From positions 2,485,501 to 2,549,500 of the forward strand of contig NZ_CP077095.1 in the NCBI RefSeq assembly GCF_014268885.2: a DNA stretch of 64,000 bases, read 5' to 3'. The notes under the pieces are model-generated. The model was not told where the DNA came from and ran no database searches. It saw only the letters and a list, made by a program, of their open reading frames with translations. This document shows positions 24,593 through 34,037 of the stretch, in pieces. Every line of letters starts with the position of its first letter. Position 1 is the stretch's first letter. Source of the stretch: Pseudomonas xantholysinigenes (GTDB lineage Bacteria > Pseudomonadota > Gammaproteobacteria > Pseudomonadales > Pseudomonadaceae). Made by a program: the position numbers and the translations under genes.

Positions 24593-24973
24593 TCAACGGG
24601 CGTGGCAGTCCTGGCGACGGATGTTGCCGATTTGGCGCAGACTCAACCCGTACTTGTCGGCCAGCAGGCTGCGGGACAGACCGCTGGCGCTTTCTTTCTG
24701 GATCTGCTGGTTGCGCAGTTGGCGCTGGAAGTGGTCTGCCTTGGGGATTTCCAGTGCCAGTCCGGCGAAGCGCTCGATCAGCGCGTCAAGGGCATCCGGC
24801 GGCAGCACGTCTGCCAGCTTGGTGCGGGCGCGATGCTTAGGGATGTACTTCGGACGACCACCAAAGGCGCAGGTCAGGCGGTAGGCGTTTTCCAGGCCGA
24901 TGCATTCGATCAACGATTGCAGGGATTGTGGGAGCTGGCTGGTTTCGATGTTGCTGAGGTCCGGCATTTCCAT
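24593..24973 (-). CDS. Mor-family (phage Mu Mor/C-like) transcription activator
   Basis: 126 residues from the ATG at 24973, with AGGA nine bases upstream. The central part (LIECIGLENAYRLTCAFGGRPKYIPK) and the C-terminal HTH (ASGLSRSLLADKYGLSLRQI, then GNIRRQ) match the Mor/C family, which activates phage Mu middle and late promoters. No other phage genes are present, so it appears to be a domesticated or orphan copy. It is convergent with tamB. Confidence 0.8.
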   Translation of the reverse strand: MEMPDLSNIETSQLPQSLQSLIECIGLENAYRLTCAFGGRPKYIPKHRARTKLADVLPPDALDALIERFAGLALEIPKADHFQRQLRNQQIQKESASGLSRSLLADKYGLSLRQIGNIRRQDCHAR

Positions 24974-25372
24974 GGGAAGGTTCCTAAGAGCTTGAATGGT
25001 TTTCAGGGGGCTTGGCCGTAGTGGCAAGCGCCATGAATCGATTCTCGAACAGCTCAGGAAAGCGTCGCTAGGCGCGAACTGGACCAGAACTTGTAGCTTT
25101 CGTGGCTTCTGGCCTGAAGGCAGCTAGCTTGTTCGACGTAGGAAATGCCTTCACCCTTGCGCTACAGGCCTCAAACCTGCGGGAGAAAAGCTTCCATGAT
25201 GGCGTTTTGGGTGCTTACCCCATGCTTGAGTGCAAGGGAAGCCATTCCGGGGCGATGCACGCTCGGGCTGCAGATAAGATCGTCAGGAAAGTCAGCGTGG
25301 GAAAAGGCAGCGAGGTATCATGGCGCCGGCTCGATGGGAGCCTCTTGTCCCCGATGTCGCAAGGAATCTTCG
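24974..25372. other. 399-bp gap with no supported gene
   Basis: No reading frame here has a ribosome-binding site, family resemblance or Pseudomonas-like codon use. A frame at 25102-25476 exists but overlaps the real small gene in another frame. The base composition is more even than in the neighbours. It should contain the promoters of the flanking divergent genes; no clear elements were recognised. Confidence 0.5.
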
Positions 25373-25561
25373 ATGACACATGTGCAGCGCCTGAAATATT
25401 CGATCCTGATCATCCTGATGGTGCTGGGCATCATGCTCGGCCTAAGTTATCTGCAAAAGCAGGGGACCATCAGTGAGCAGACATTCCAATACATCGCCAT
25501 CGCCATCGCGGTGGTCGTGGTGGTGATCAACGGGATCCTGCGGCGCAAGGTCAAGCCCTGA
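25373..25561 (+). CDS. Two-helix small membrane protein
   Basis: 62 residues. The ATG at 25373 has AAGGAA seven bases upstream, which decides this start over longer in-frame versions. The product is two membrane helices (YSILIILMVLGIMLGLSYLQ and FQYIAIAIAVVVVVINGILR) joined by a short polar loop and ending in basic residues (RRKVKP). It is probably inner-membrane. I know no function. Confidence 0.72.
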   Translation: MTHVQRLKYSILIILMVLGIMLGLSYLQKQGTISEQTFQYIAIAIAVVVVVINGILRRKVKP

Positions 25562-25595
25562 CGAGCGGGCCGGCGTTTCCGTGCCGGCCATGCAC

Positions 25596-25958
25596 TCAGC
25601 GTGGTGCGTGTTGCTCGAGCACGGCGCGGGCCTCTGGCTTGAGGCTGTAGCACTTGTCGTGGCCCAGGCTGATCACGCCTTCGCTGCACAAGCGTTTGAG
25701 CACCTCGCGCACGCTCAGGAACGACAGCGGGATGTCCAGCTGTTCGAGTTGGGCATGGACGCCGCGCACGCCAATGCTGCGGCCATTGCGGTCGGCGCTG
25801 TGCAGGGCGTCGATGACCTTCAGGCGAATCAGGCTGGTGCGCAAACCGTAGGTGCGCAGCAGTTCGCGAATCTGCTCGTTGCCCAGGCGCTCTTCCGGCG
25901 GGGCCGGGGGTTGACCCGGGCTTGGCGCCTCCGACAGCGAACGTTGCGGGTTGTACAT
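25596..25958 (-). CDS. Fur-superfamily-related winged-helix regulator
   Basis: 120 residues from the ATG at 25958, which has AAGGAG seven bases upstream. After a Pro-rich start, residues 35-105 resemble the Fur/Zur winged helix (LLRTYGLRTSLIRLKVIDAL, GVRGVHAQLEQLDIPLSFLS, then VREVLKRLCSEGVISL). The C-terminal metal-binding and dimerisation domain of true Fur proteins (about 150 residues, HHDH and CxxC sites) is absent. It is divergent from pvdQ across 194 bp that carry a CTGTA/TACAG dyad, so it may regulate that gene. Confidence 0.78.
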   Translation of the reverse strand: MYNPQRSLSEAPSPGQPPAPPEERLGNEQIRELLRTYGLRTSLIRLKVIDALHSADRNGRSIGVRGVHAQLEQLDIPLSFLSVREVLKRLCSEGVISLGHDKCYSLKPEARAVLEQHAPR

Positions 25959-26065
25959 GTGAATGCTCCTTTTCGTGGACTGTCCCGAAATCGTGGGTGC
26001 CTCACTTCTAAAGACGAACGAGATCGACAAAACTGCAACTCCTCGGTAAAAAAATCTGACAGCTT

Positions 26066-26083
26066 CTGTAGAAAACGTTACAG
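26066..26083. promoter_or_regulatory. Dyad in the Fur-like/pvdQ intergenic region
   Basis: CTGTAGAAAACGTTACAG is an imperfect dyad (CTGTA/TACAG) in the 194-bp divergent region. A further CTGTAG follows at 26088-26093. It could be an operator for the small winged-helix regulator; no known consensus was recognised. Confidence 0.35.
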
Positions 26084-26152
26084 GGCGCTGTAGTCCGTAA
26101 AATTTTCATGTGGCCACTCGTCTGTTCGGGATACCCCCGGATTGCATGAGGA

Positions 26153-28471
26153 ATGCCCGTGACTTCCCTCTCACGCCCCCTGTACCACCTTGGTCTTGTC
26201 GCTGTGCTGGCAGGCGCCAGCCTGGCCGCCCAGGCCCGTGAAACGACGGGTGACGCGTCCGCGCAGATCCGCCGTACCAGCTTCGGCGTGCCGCATATCC
26301 TGGCCAAGGATGAGCGCGGCCTGGGCTATGGCATTGGCTATGCCTATGCCCAGGACAACCTGTGTCTGCTGGCCGACGAGGTGCTGACCGTCAACGGCGA
26401 GCGTTCGCGTTTCTTCGGCGGGCAAGGCAAGACCGTCGATCAGCGTGACAACCTGTCCAGTGATGTATTTTTCACCTGGCTCAACACGCCTGCCGCAGTC
26501 GATGGCTTCCTGCAGGCGCAGCCCGTCGCGGTGCGGGCTTTGTTGGAGGGCTACGCCAGTGGTTACAACCGGGCCTTGGTGGAGCGGCGGGCGCAGGGCC
26601 TGCCGGCCGAGTGCGGTAGCGGTGAGTGGCTGCGACCGATCAGCAGCCGTGACCTGGCCAAGCTGACCCGGCGCTTGCTGGCCGAAGGTGGGGTAGGGCA
26701 GTTCGCCGAGGCGCTGGCGGGCGCCACGCCGCCGCAATTGGCCGCGCAACAGCCGGTACAGGATTATCGTGGTGCCCTGGCACGCCAGGCGCGCTTTGCC
26801 GCCGAGCGTGGCAGCAACGCGGTGGCCGTGGGTGCGGAGCGTTCGGCCAGCGGTCGTGGCCTGTTATTGGCCAATCCGCATTTCCCCTGGATCGGCGGCC
26901 TGCGCTTTTATCAGATGCAACTGACCATTCCGGGGCAACTGGATGTGATGGGCGCCGCCTTGCCCGGGTTGCCGGTGATCAATATCGGCTTCAACCAGCA
27001 CCTGGCCTGGACTCACACCGTCGACACCTCGAAGCATTTCACGCTGTATCGACTCCAGCTGGATGCCAAGGACCCGACCCGCTATCTGCTTGATGGCCAG
27101 TCACTGCCCATGCAGCGCCAGGCCGTGACCGTCACGGTGAAGGGTGAAGATGGCACGCTCGGCCAGGTCGAGCGCACGGTCTACCTGTCGAAATTCGGCC
27201 CGGTGGTGCAGTGGCCGGGGCGTCTGGATTGGGATCGCCAGGCGGCCTACAGCTTGCGCGATGCCAACCTGGACAACACCCGGGTGCTGCAGCAGTGGTA
27301 CCAGATCAACCGCGCGCACAGTGTTCAGGCGTTGCAGGCGTCGGTCACGCAGTTGCAGGGCATTCCCTGGGTCAACACCCTGGCGACGGATGATACCGGC
27401 CAGGCCCTGTATCTGAACCAGTCGGTGGTCCCTTACGTCGACCAGGCCCTGCTCGAACAGTGCGGCAACCCAAAGGCCCCGGGCGGGCTGGTGGTGCTTG
27501 ACGGTTCACGTAGTGCCTGCCAGTGGAAGGTCGATGCGCAAGCGGCCCAGCCAGGCATCTTCCCGGCCCGTCTGTTGCCAAGCCTGGCGCGGCGCGACTT
27601 CGTGCAGCACGCCAACGACTCGGCCTGGATGGCCAATCCGGCGCAACCGCTGACAGGGTTCTCGCCCGTGGTCAGCCAGGCCGACCAGCCACTGGGCATG
27701 CGCAGCCGTTTTGCCCTGCAGCGCTTGCAGGGGCGCGACAAGCTGGCCGCCAGTGACTTGCAGTACATGGTCTTCGATGACGAGGTGTACCTGGCCAGCC
27801 TGCTGATGCCCGACCTGCTGCAGTGGTGCAAAGGCGCCGCGGCTGACGTCAAGGGCGTTTGTGACAGCTTGCAGGCCTGGAACGGCAAGGCTGACCTGGA
27901 CAGCGGCATCGGCCTGATCCACTTCGGCAATATCCTCGAAGCGCTCGCGGCTCACCCTGAAAGCTGGCGGGTGCCCTTCGACCCTGCCGATCCGCTGCAC
28001 ACCCCGCGAGGCTTGGCGGTTGAGCAGGCCGCGGTCGGCCAGTTGCTGCGCGAGGCGGCGTTGGCGTCGCAGCAGGCGGTCGGCGCGTCCGGCGTGGCGG
28101 CGGACCAGCGGTGGGGGCAGATCCAGCAGGCCGCCGATGGCACGCCGGTGCCTGGCGGCCCGCAGGAGCTGGGGGTGTACAACGCCATGGTCAGCGTGCC
28201 GGTCGGCGCGGGCAAGCGCCTGGTGGTCAGTGGTTCCAGTTACCTGCAACTGGTCACTTTCACCGCGCAAGGGCCACAAGCCCAGGGCCTGCTGGCGTTC
28301 TCGCTGTCGAGCGAGGCGGCGTCGGCGCATGCTGGGGACCAGACGCGGGCCTTCTCGGCCAAGCGCCTGGCACCGATTCCATTCACCGAAACGCAGATCA
28401 AGGCTGATCCTCAGTATCGACACTATGTGATCAGCGAGCGGGATACCGGGCCGGTGGTCAGCACCCAGTAA
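26153..28471 (+). CDS. pvdQ: Acyl-homoserine lactone / pyoverdine acylase PvdQ
   Basis: 772-residue Ntn-hydrolase precursor. A GTG at 26159 has an ideally spaced AGGA (six bases), while the ATG at 26153 has none, so the true start may be two codons later. Signal peptide (LAGASLAAQARE); alpha chain about 30-200; spacer; beta chain starting at the nucleophile Ser221 in AERG-SNAVAVG. Further pocket motifs are ANPHFPW and INIGFNQHLAWTHTVD, and late Asn in QHANDSAWMANP. The enzyme acts in the periplasm, removing the fatty acyl group from the pyoverdine precursor and cleaving long-chain AHLs. No other pyoverdine genes are nearby. Confidence 0.92.
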   Translation: MPVTSLSRPLYHLGLVAVLAGASLAAQARETTGDASAQIRRTSFGVPHILAKDERGLGYGIGYAYAQDNLCLLADEVLTVNGERSRFFGGQGKTVDQRDNLSSDVFFTWLNTPAAVDGFLQAQPVAVRALLEGYASGYNRALVERRAQGLPAECGSGEWLRPISSRDLAKLTRRLLAEGGVGQFAEALAGATPPQLAAQQPVQDYRGALARQARFAAERGSNAVAVGAERSASGRGLLLANPHFPWIGGLRFYQMQLTIPGQLDVMGAALPGLPVINIGFNQHLAWTHTVDTSKHFTLYRLQLDAKDPTRYLLDGQSLPMQRQAVTVTVKGEDGTLGQVERTVYLSKFGPVVQWPGRLDWDRQAAYSLRDANLDNTRVLQQWYQINRAHSVQALQASVTQLQGIPWVNTLATDDTGQALYLNQSVVPYVDQALLEQCGNPKAPGGLVVLDGSRSACQWKVDAQAAQPGIFPARLLPSLARRDFVQHANDSAWMANPAQPLTGFSPVVSQADQPLGMRSRFALQRLQGRDKLAASDLQYMVFDDEVYLASLLMPDLLQWCKGAAADVKGVCDSLQAWNGKADLDSGIGLIHFGNILEALAAHPESWRVPFDPADPLHTPRGLAVEQAAVGQLLREAALASQQAVGASGVAADQRWGQIQQAADGTPVPGGPQELGVYNAMVSVPVGAGKRLVVSGSSYLQLVTFTAQGPQAQGLLAFSLSSEAASAHAGDQTRAFSAKRLAPIPFTETQIKADPQYRHYVISERDTGPVVSTQ

Positions 28472-28518
28472 TCGAGGCTGGCAGCCGGCGCTGTGGCGCC
28501 GGCCCGCCAGTGACGCTG

Positions 28519-29526
28519 TCAGCGCGGCAGGCGCCCGCTGACGAAGTGCGCGACATCGTTGAAGCCAGGGGTGGATGCATGCCCCGGCGTCACCAGCGAA
28601 TCGATGAACGCTTCATCCTCCGCCGTCACCTTCACCTGCAGCGCACCGGCATAGGTGTCCCACTGCGCCTCGGTACGCGGCCCGACGATCGCCGAGCTGA
28701 CCAGGCGGTTGTTCAGCACCCAGGCAATGGCGAACTCGACGATGCCGACGCCCTTGGCCTCGGTATAGGCATGGATCTTCTGGGCGATGGCCAGCGACTC
28801 CTGGCGCCATTCCACTTCCATGATGCGCTTGTCCTGGCGTCCGGCGCGGCTGCCTTCGTCCGGGGTCGAGCCCGGCGCGTACTTGCCGCTGAGCACGCCG
28901 CGGGCCAATGGGCTGAAGGGCACCACGCCCAATCCATGGTAGGCGGCGGCGGTCAGTTGCTCGGGCTCGGCCTGACGGTTGACGATGTTGTACAGCGGCT
29001 GGCTGACCACCGGTTTGGCGACGCCGAGCTGCTGGGCCAGGTTGCAGATTTCGGCGATGCGCCAGCCGCGGAAGTTGCTGACGCCCCAGTAGCGGATCTT
29101 GCCCTGGGCCAGCAGGTCGCCGATGGCCCGCACGGTCTCTTCCAGCGGCACCGCATGGTCTTCACGGTGCAGGTAGTAGATATCCAGGTAATCGCTGCCC
29201 AGGCGCGTGAGGCTGGCTTCCAGGGCATTGAACAGGTGCTTGCGGGACAAGCCGCTGCGGTTCGGCAAACCGTCGACCGGGCCATAGCCGGCCTTGGAGG
29301 CGACGATCCAGTCCTGGCGGTTGCGCGCCACCGCCTCGCCGACGATCTCCTCGGAGCGCCCGCCGTTGTACACATCGGCGGTGTCGATGAAGTTGATGCC
29401 CTGGTCCCAGGCCTTGTCGATGATACGCAGCGCGTCTTCGGTGCAGGTCTGCTCACCGAACATCATGCTGCCCAGGGTCAGGGCCGAGACTTGCAGGCCG
29501 CAGTGGCCAAGGGGGCGGTAGAGCAT
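28519..29526 (-). CDS. Aldo/keto reductase
   Basis: 335 residues with a TIM-barrel AKR layout. The catalytic tetrad is in place: Asp and Tyr in FIDTADVYNGGRSE, Lys in IVASKAGYG and His in YYLHREDH. The NADPH-binding C-terminus has SAIVGPRTEAQWD. It is closest in style to YajO/Tas-type enzymes that reduce broad aldehydes and ketones. It is divergent from mexCD-oprJ across 224 bp; a regulator usually holds this position (NfxB in P. aeruginosa), so the neighbour is unusual. Convergent with pvdQ. Confidence 0.9.
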   Translation of the reverse strand: MLYRPLGHCGLQVSALTLGSMMFGEQTCTEDALRIIDKAWDQGINFIDTADVYNGGRSEEIVGEAVARNRQDWIVASKAGYGPVDGLPNRSGLSRKHLFNALEASLTRLGSDYLDIYYLHREDHAVPLEETVRAIGDLLAQGKIRYWGVSNFRGWRIAEICNLAQQLGVAKPVVSQPLYNIVNRQAEPEQLTAAAYHGLGVVPFSPLARGVLSGKYAPGSTPDEGSRAGRQDKRIMEVEWRQESLAIAQKIHAYTEAKGVGIVEFAIAWVLNNRLVSSAIVGPRTEAQWDTYAGALQVKVTAEDEAFIDSLVTPGHASTPGFNDVAHFVSGRLPR

Positions 29527-29672
29527 CGCGAGTTATCCTTTTCCGGCAGTGTGGGGGATTTGTTTTACACAGTTCATCCCGGCTTTGAAAGGGTGGTGCG
29601 GGGAGCGGTTCTGGATGTATGTGATGAGCCCGCAGTGCTTGCTGAATGCTTACACTTCTTCGCGCAAAGTTC

Positions 29673-29696
29673 ATATGAGACAAAATTGACTCATAT
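29673..29696. promoter_or_regulatory. Operator over the predicted mexC promoter
   Basis: ATATGAG (29673-29679) and CTCATAT (29690-29696) form perfect arms around a ten-base spacer. The dyad covers the predicted -35 box. It is a likely repressor site for the mexCD-oprJ operon, functionally equivalent to NfxB sites. Confidence 0.65.
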
Positions 29697-29714
29697 CGAA
29701 TGTAGAAGTACCAT
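29686..29714 (+). promoter_or_regulatory. Predicted sigma-70 promoter of mexCD-oprJ
   Basis: TTGACT (29686-29691) and TACCAT (29709-29714) separated by 17 bases, 36 bases before the mexC start. The -35 box lies inside the operator dyad, so repressor binding would exclude polymerase. Confidence 0.6.
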
Positions 29715-29750
29715 TAGCGCCGTTTTCTAATCAAAGGCTCGGGTGAGTAC

Positions 29751-30893
29751 ATGAGCAACTTGCGTGCAATTGGAGTGGCCAGCTGGCTGGCGGTGGCGGT
29801 AGCGCTGGCCGGCTGCGGCGCCGCGGATGAACAGCAGGCCGCAGCCGAAGCGGTGTTTCCGGTCGAGACCCTGACCGTGGCTGGCGAGTCGTTGGCATTG
29901 GCCTCGACCCTGCCGGGCCGGGTCGAACCGATGCGGGTGGCCGAGGTGCGTGCCCGGGTGGCCGGCATCGTCCTGCACAAGCGTTTCGAGGAAGGCGCCG
30001 ACGTCAAGGCCGGCGATGTGCTGTTCCAGATCGACCCGGCACCGTTCAAGGCCGCCCTGGCCCGCGCCGAGGCCGACCTGGCCCGGGCCCAGGCCGTGCA
30101 GCACGAGGCCCAGGCGCGGGTGAAACGCTACGAGCCGCTGGTGAAGATCGAAGCCGTCAGCCAGCAGGACTTCGACAGCGCCACCGCCGAGCTGCGCAGC
30201 GCCCAGGCCGCCGTGCGTTCGGCCCAGGCCGACCTGCAGACCGCGAAGCTGAACCTCGGCTATGCCACGGTCACCGCGCCGATTTCCGGGCGCATCGGCC
30301 GGGCCCTGGCCACCGAAGGCGCGCTGGTCGGGCAGGGCGATGCCACGCTGATGGCGCGTATCCAGCAGCTCGACCCGATCTATGTCGACTTCACCCAGTC
30401 CGCCGCCGATGCCCTACGCCTGCGCCAGGCCCTCAAGGACGGCGCGCTGGGTGGCGGCGACGACAAGGCGCTGACCGCCCAGGTGGAAGGCACCGACTAC
30501 CAGCGCCAGGGCGCGCTGATGTTCACCGACGTGGCGGTCGATCGCGGTACCGGCCAGGTCAGCCTGCGCGGGCGTTTCGACAATGCCGACGGCATTCTCC
30601 TGCCGGGCATGTATGTGCGCGTGCGCACCCCACAAGGCACCGACCAGCAGGCGATCCTGGTGCCGCAACGCGCGGTCCAGCGTGGCAGCGACGGCGAGGC
30701 GCGGGTGATGGTGGTGGGCACCGGCAACCTGGCCGAGGCGCGCAGTGTGCGCACCGGCGTGATGCAGGGTTCGCGTTGGCAGATCGTCGAAGGCCTGCGC
30801 AGCGGCGACCAGGTCATTGTCGGCAGCCCTGCCGGCCTGGCCCCGGGCATGCCCGTGGCGCCGGCCCAGGCGCAACAGGCCGCGGCGCACTAA
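29751..30893 (+). CDS. mexC: RND periplasmic adaptor MexC
   Basis: 380 residues. It begins MSNLRAIGVASWLAVAVALAGCG, a lipoprotein signal very like P. aeruginosa MexC (LRAIG...ALAGCG). Lipoyl halves flank a coiled-coil hairpin (RVAGIVLHKRFEEGADVKAG and LNLGYATVTAPISGRIGRAL). The beta-barrel segment is VDRGTGQVSLRGRFDN. It links MexD to OprJ. First gene of a three-gene operon, 15 bases before mexD, with operator and promoter upstream. Confidence 0.93.
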   Translation: MSNLRAIGVASWLAVAVALAGCGAADEQQAAAEAVFPVETLTVAGESLALASTLPGRVEPMRVAEVRARVAGIVLHKRFEEGADVKAGDVLFQIDPAPFKAALARAEADLARAQAVQHEAQARVKRYEPLVKIEAVSQQDFDSATAELRSAQAAVRSAQADLQTAKLNLGYATVTAPISGRIGRALATEGALVGQGDATLMARIQQLDPIYVDFTQSAADALRLRQALKDGALGGGDDKALTAQVEGTDYQRQGALMFTDVAVDRGTGQVSLRGRFDNADGILLPGMYVRVRTPQGTDQQAILVPQRAVQRGSDGEARVMVVGTGNLAEARSVRTGVMQGSRWQIVEGLRSGDQVIVGSPAGLAPGMPVAPAQAQQAAAH

Positions 30894-30908
30894 GGCGAGG
30901 GTAGCGAG

Positions 30909-33900
30909 ATGTCCAAGTTCTTCATCAATCGGCCGAACTTCGCCTGGGTCATGGCGTTGTTCATTTCCCTGGCCGGCCTGCTGGTGATCCCGGCGCTGCC
31001 GGTGGCCCAGTACCCCAGCGTGGCACCGCCACAGATCTCCATCACCGCCAGCTACCCGGGCGCTTCGGCCAAGGTACTGGTGGAGTCGGTGACCAGCATC
31101 ATCGAAGAGTCGCTCAACGGCGCCAAAGGCCTGCTGTACTACGAGTCCACCAACAACTCCAACGGCGTCGCCGAGGTGCTGGTGACCTTCGAGCCCGGCA
31201 CCGAGCCAGACATGGCCCAGGTCGATGTGCAGAACCGCCTGAAAAAGGCCGAGGCGCGCATGCCCCAGGCCGTGCTGACCCAGGGCCTGAAGGTCGAGCA
31301 GGCCAGCTCTGGCTTCCTGCTGATCTACGCCCTGACCAGCAAGGCCAGCGACAGTGGCGACACCACGGCCCTGGCCGACTACGCGGTGCGCAACATCAAC
31401 AACGAACTGCTGCGCGTGCCCGGCGTGGGCAAGCTGCAGTTCTTCGCCTCGGAGGCGGCGATGCGGGTCTGGGTCGACCCGCAGAAGCTGGTGGGCTATG
31501 GCCTGTCCATCGACGACATCAACAACGCCATCCGTGGCCAGAACGTCCAGGTGCCGGCCGGCAGTTTCGGCAGCACCCCGGGGGCCAGCGAGCAGGAGCT
31601 GACCGCGACCTTGGCGGTGCAGGGCACCCTCGACACTCCCGAGGCGTTCGCCGGCATCGTTCTGCGCGCCAACCCGGATGGCTCCCGCGTGCTGCTCGGT
31701 GATGTCGCGCGCCTGGCCATCGGCAGCGAGAACTACAACCTGTCCTCGCGCCTGGACGGCCACCCGGCCGTGGCCGGCGCGGTGCAGCTGGCGCCCGGCG
31801 CCAACGCCATCCAGACCGCCACCCTGGTCAAGGAGCGCCTGGCGGAGCTGTCGCAGTTCTTCCCTGAGGGCGTCGAGTACTCGGTGCCCTACGACACCTC
31901 GCGCTTCGTCGACGTGGCCATCGAGAAGGTCATCCACACCTTGATCGAAGCCATGGTGCTGGTGTTCCTGGTGATGTTCCTGTTCCTGCAGAACGTGCGC
32001 TACACCCTGATCCCGTCGATCGTGGTGCCGGTGTGCCTGCTGGGCACGCTGATGGTGATGAAGCTGCTGGGCTTCTCGGTGAACATGATGACCATGTTCG
32101 GCATGGTCCTGGCCATCGGCATCCTGGTGGACGACGCCATCGTGGTGGTGGAGAACGTCGAGCGCTTGATGGCCGAGGAAGGCCTGTCGCCGGGGGCGGC
32201 CACGGTCAAGGCGATGGGGCAGGTGTCCGGGGCCATCGTCGGTATCACCATGGTCTTGGCGGCGGTGTTCCTGCCGTTGGCGTTCATGTCTGGCTCGGTG
32301 GGGGTGATCTACCAGCAGTTCTCGGTGTCGCTGGCGGTGTCGATCCTGTTCTCCGGCTTCCTCGCCCTGACCTTCACCCCGGCGCTGTGCGCCACGCTGC
32401 TCAAGCCGGTACCTCATGGCCACCACGAGAAGGGCGGTTTCTTCGGCGCCTTCAACCGCGCCTTCGCCCGCGTGACCGAGCGCTACTCGGTGATGAACAG
32501 CGCCCTGGTGGCCCGCGCCGGCCGCTGGATGCTGGCCTACGTCGGCATCCTGGTGGTGCTCGGCTACTCCTACCTGCGCCTGCCGGAGGCCTTCGTGCCA
32601 TCCGAGGACCTGGGCTACAGCATCGTCGACGTGCAGTTGCCACCGGGCGCCAGCCGGGTACGCACCGACCACACCGCCGAAGGCCTGGAGAAGTTTTTGA
32701 TGTCCCGCGAGGCGGTGGCCAGCTCGTTCATCGTCAGTGGCTTCAGTTTCTCGGGCCAGGGCGACAACGCCGCGCTGGCGTTCCCCACCTACAAGGATTG
32801 GTCCCTGCGCGGCCAGGACCAGTCGGCGGAGGCGGAAACCGCTGCCATCAACGCTCAGTTCGCGGCCAATGGCGATGGCACCATCACCGCGGTCATGCCG
32901 CCGCCGATCGACGGCCTGGGCAACTCGGGTGGTTTCGCCCTGCGCCTGATGGACCGTGGTGGCCTGGGCCGCGAAGCACTGCTGGCGGCCCGCGACCAGC
33001 TGCTGGCCCGCGCCAACGGCAACCCGGTGATCCTCTACGCGATGATGGAAGGCCTGGCCGAGGCGCCGCAGCTGCGGGTCAAGATCGACCGCGAGAAAGC
33101 CCGTGCCCTGGGCGTGAGCTTCGAGGCCATCAACAACACCCTGGCCACCGCCTTTGGTTCGGCGGTGATCAACGACTTCACCAACGCCGGGCGCCAGCAG
33201 CGCGTGGTGGTGCAAGCCGAGCAGGGCGAGCGCATGACCCCGGAAAGCGTGCTGCGCCTGTATGCGCCCAACGCCAGCGGCGAGCAGGTACCGTTCAGCG
33301 CCTTCGTCACCACCCAGTGGGAAGAAGGCCCGGTGCAACTGGTGCGCTACAACGGCTATCCGTCGATCCGCATCGCCGGTGACGCCGCGCCCGGCTACAG
33401 CACCGGCCAGGCAATGGCCGAGATGGAGCGCCTGGTCAGCGAGCTGCCGCCTGGCATTGGCTATGCCTGGACGGGCTTGTCGTACCAGGAGAAGGTCTCC
33501 AGCGGCCAGGCCACGGCCTTGTTCGCCCTGGCTATCCTGGTGGTGTTCCTGCTGCTGGTGGCGCTGTACGAAAGCTGGGCGATCCCGCTGACGGTGATGC
33601 TGATCGTGCCGATCGGCGCCCTGGGCGCGGTGTGGGCGGTGATGCTCACCGGCCTGCCCAATGACGTGTACTTCAAGGTCGGCCTGATCACCATCATTGG
33701 CCTTGCGGCGAAGAACGCCATCCTCATCGTCGAGTTCGCCAAGGAACTGTGGGAGAAGGGCTACAGCTTGAGCGACGCCGCCATCGAGGCCGCGCGCCTG
33801 CGTTTCCGCCCGATCGTGATGACCTCCATGGCCTTCATTCTTGGCGTGGTGCCGCTGGCCATCGCCACCGGCGCCGGCGCGGCCAGCCAGCGCGCCATCG

Positions 33901-34037
33901 GTACCGGGGTGATCGGCGGCATGCTCAGCGCCACCTTGCTGGGCGTGGTGTTCGTGCCGATCTGTTTCGTATTCGTGCTGAAGCTGCTCAAGCGCAAGCC
34001 GGCCCCCGTGCAACACGCTGTCGAGGTGACCCAGTGA
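30909..34037 (+). CDS. mexD: RND multidrug efflux transporter MexD
   Basis: 1042 residues, the same length class as P. aeruginosa MexD and very similar to it by eye ([39 protein letters not shown]). The proton-relay Asp pair is in [17 protein letters not shown], and the late helix [20 protein letters not shown] is present. Known substrates of the family include quinolones, macrolides, cationic biocides and tetracycline. The stop overlaps the oprJ start (TGATG). Confidence 0.95.
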   Translation: MSKFFINRPNFAWVMALFISLAGLLVIPALPVAQYPSVAPPQISITASYPGASAKVLVESVTSIIEESLNGAKGLLYYESTNNSNGVAEVLVTFEPGTEPDMAQVDVQNRLKKAEARMPQAVLTQGLKVEQASSGFLLIYALTSKASDSGDTTALADYAVRNINNELLRVPGVGKLQFFASEAAMRVWVDPQKLVGYGLSIDDINNAIRGQNVQVPAGSFGSTPGASEQELTATLAVQGTLDTPEAFAGIVLRANPDGSRVLLGDVARLAIGSENYNLSSRLDGHPAVAGAVQLAPGANAIQTATLVKERLAELSQFFPEGVEYSVPYDTSRFVDVAIEKVIHTLIEAMVLVFLVMFLFLQNVRYTLIPSIVVPVCLLGTLMVMKLLGFSVNMMTMFGMVLAIGILVDDAIVVVENVERLMAEEGLSPGAATVKAMGQVSGAIVGITMVLAAVFLPLAFMSGSVGVIYQQFSVSLAVSILFSGFLALTFTPALCATLLKPVPHGHHEKGGFFGAFNRAFARVTERYSVMNSALVARAGRWMLAYVGILVVLGYSYLRLPEAFVPSEDLGYSIVDVQLPPGASRVRTDHTAEGLEKFLMSREAVASSFIVSGFSFSGQGDNAALAFPTYKDWSLRGQDQSAEAETAAINAQFAANGDGTITAVMPPPIDGLGNSGGFALRLMDRGGLGREALLAARDQLLARANGNPVILYAMMEGLAEAPQLRVKIDREKARALGVSFEAINNTLATAFGSAVINDFTNAGRQQRVVVQAEQGERMTPESVLRLYAPNASGEQVPFSAFVTTQWEEGPVQLVRYNGYPSIRIAGDAAPGYSTGQAMAEMERLVSELPPGIGYAWTGLSYQEKVSSGQATALFALAILVVFLLLVALYESWAIPLTVMLIVPIGALGAVWAVMLTGLPNDVYFKVGLITIIGLAAKNAILIVEFAKELWEKGYSLSDAAIEAARLRFRPIVMTSMAFILGVVPLAIATGAGAASQRAIGTGVIGGMLSATLLGVVFVPICFVFVLKLLKRKPAPVQHAVEVTQ

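Noticed and set aside
25102-25476. 124-codon frame before the two-TM peptide
   Set aside because: No ribosome-binding site or homology, and it overlaps the better supported small gene in another frame.
30414-34016. Very long open frame (1200 codons) antisense to mexD
   Set aside because: High-GC antisense shadow: composition rich in His/Gln/Arg, no family resemblance, while the sense frame is an intact MexD.
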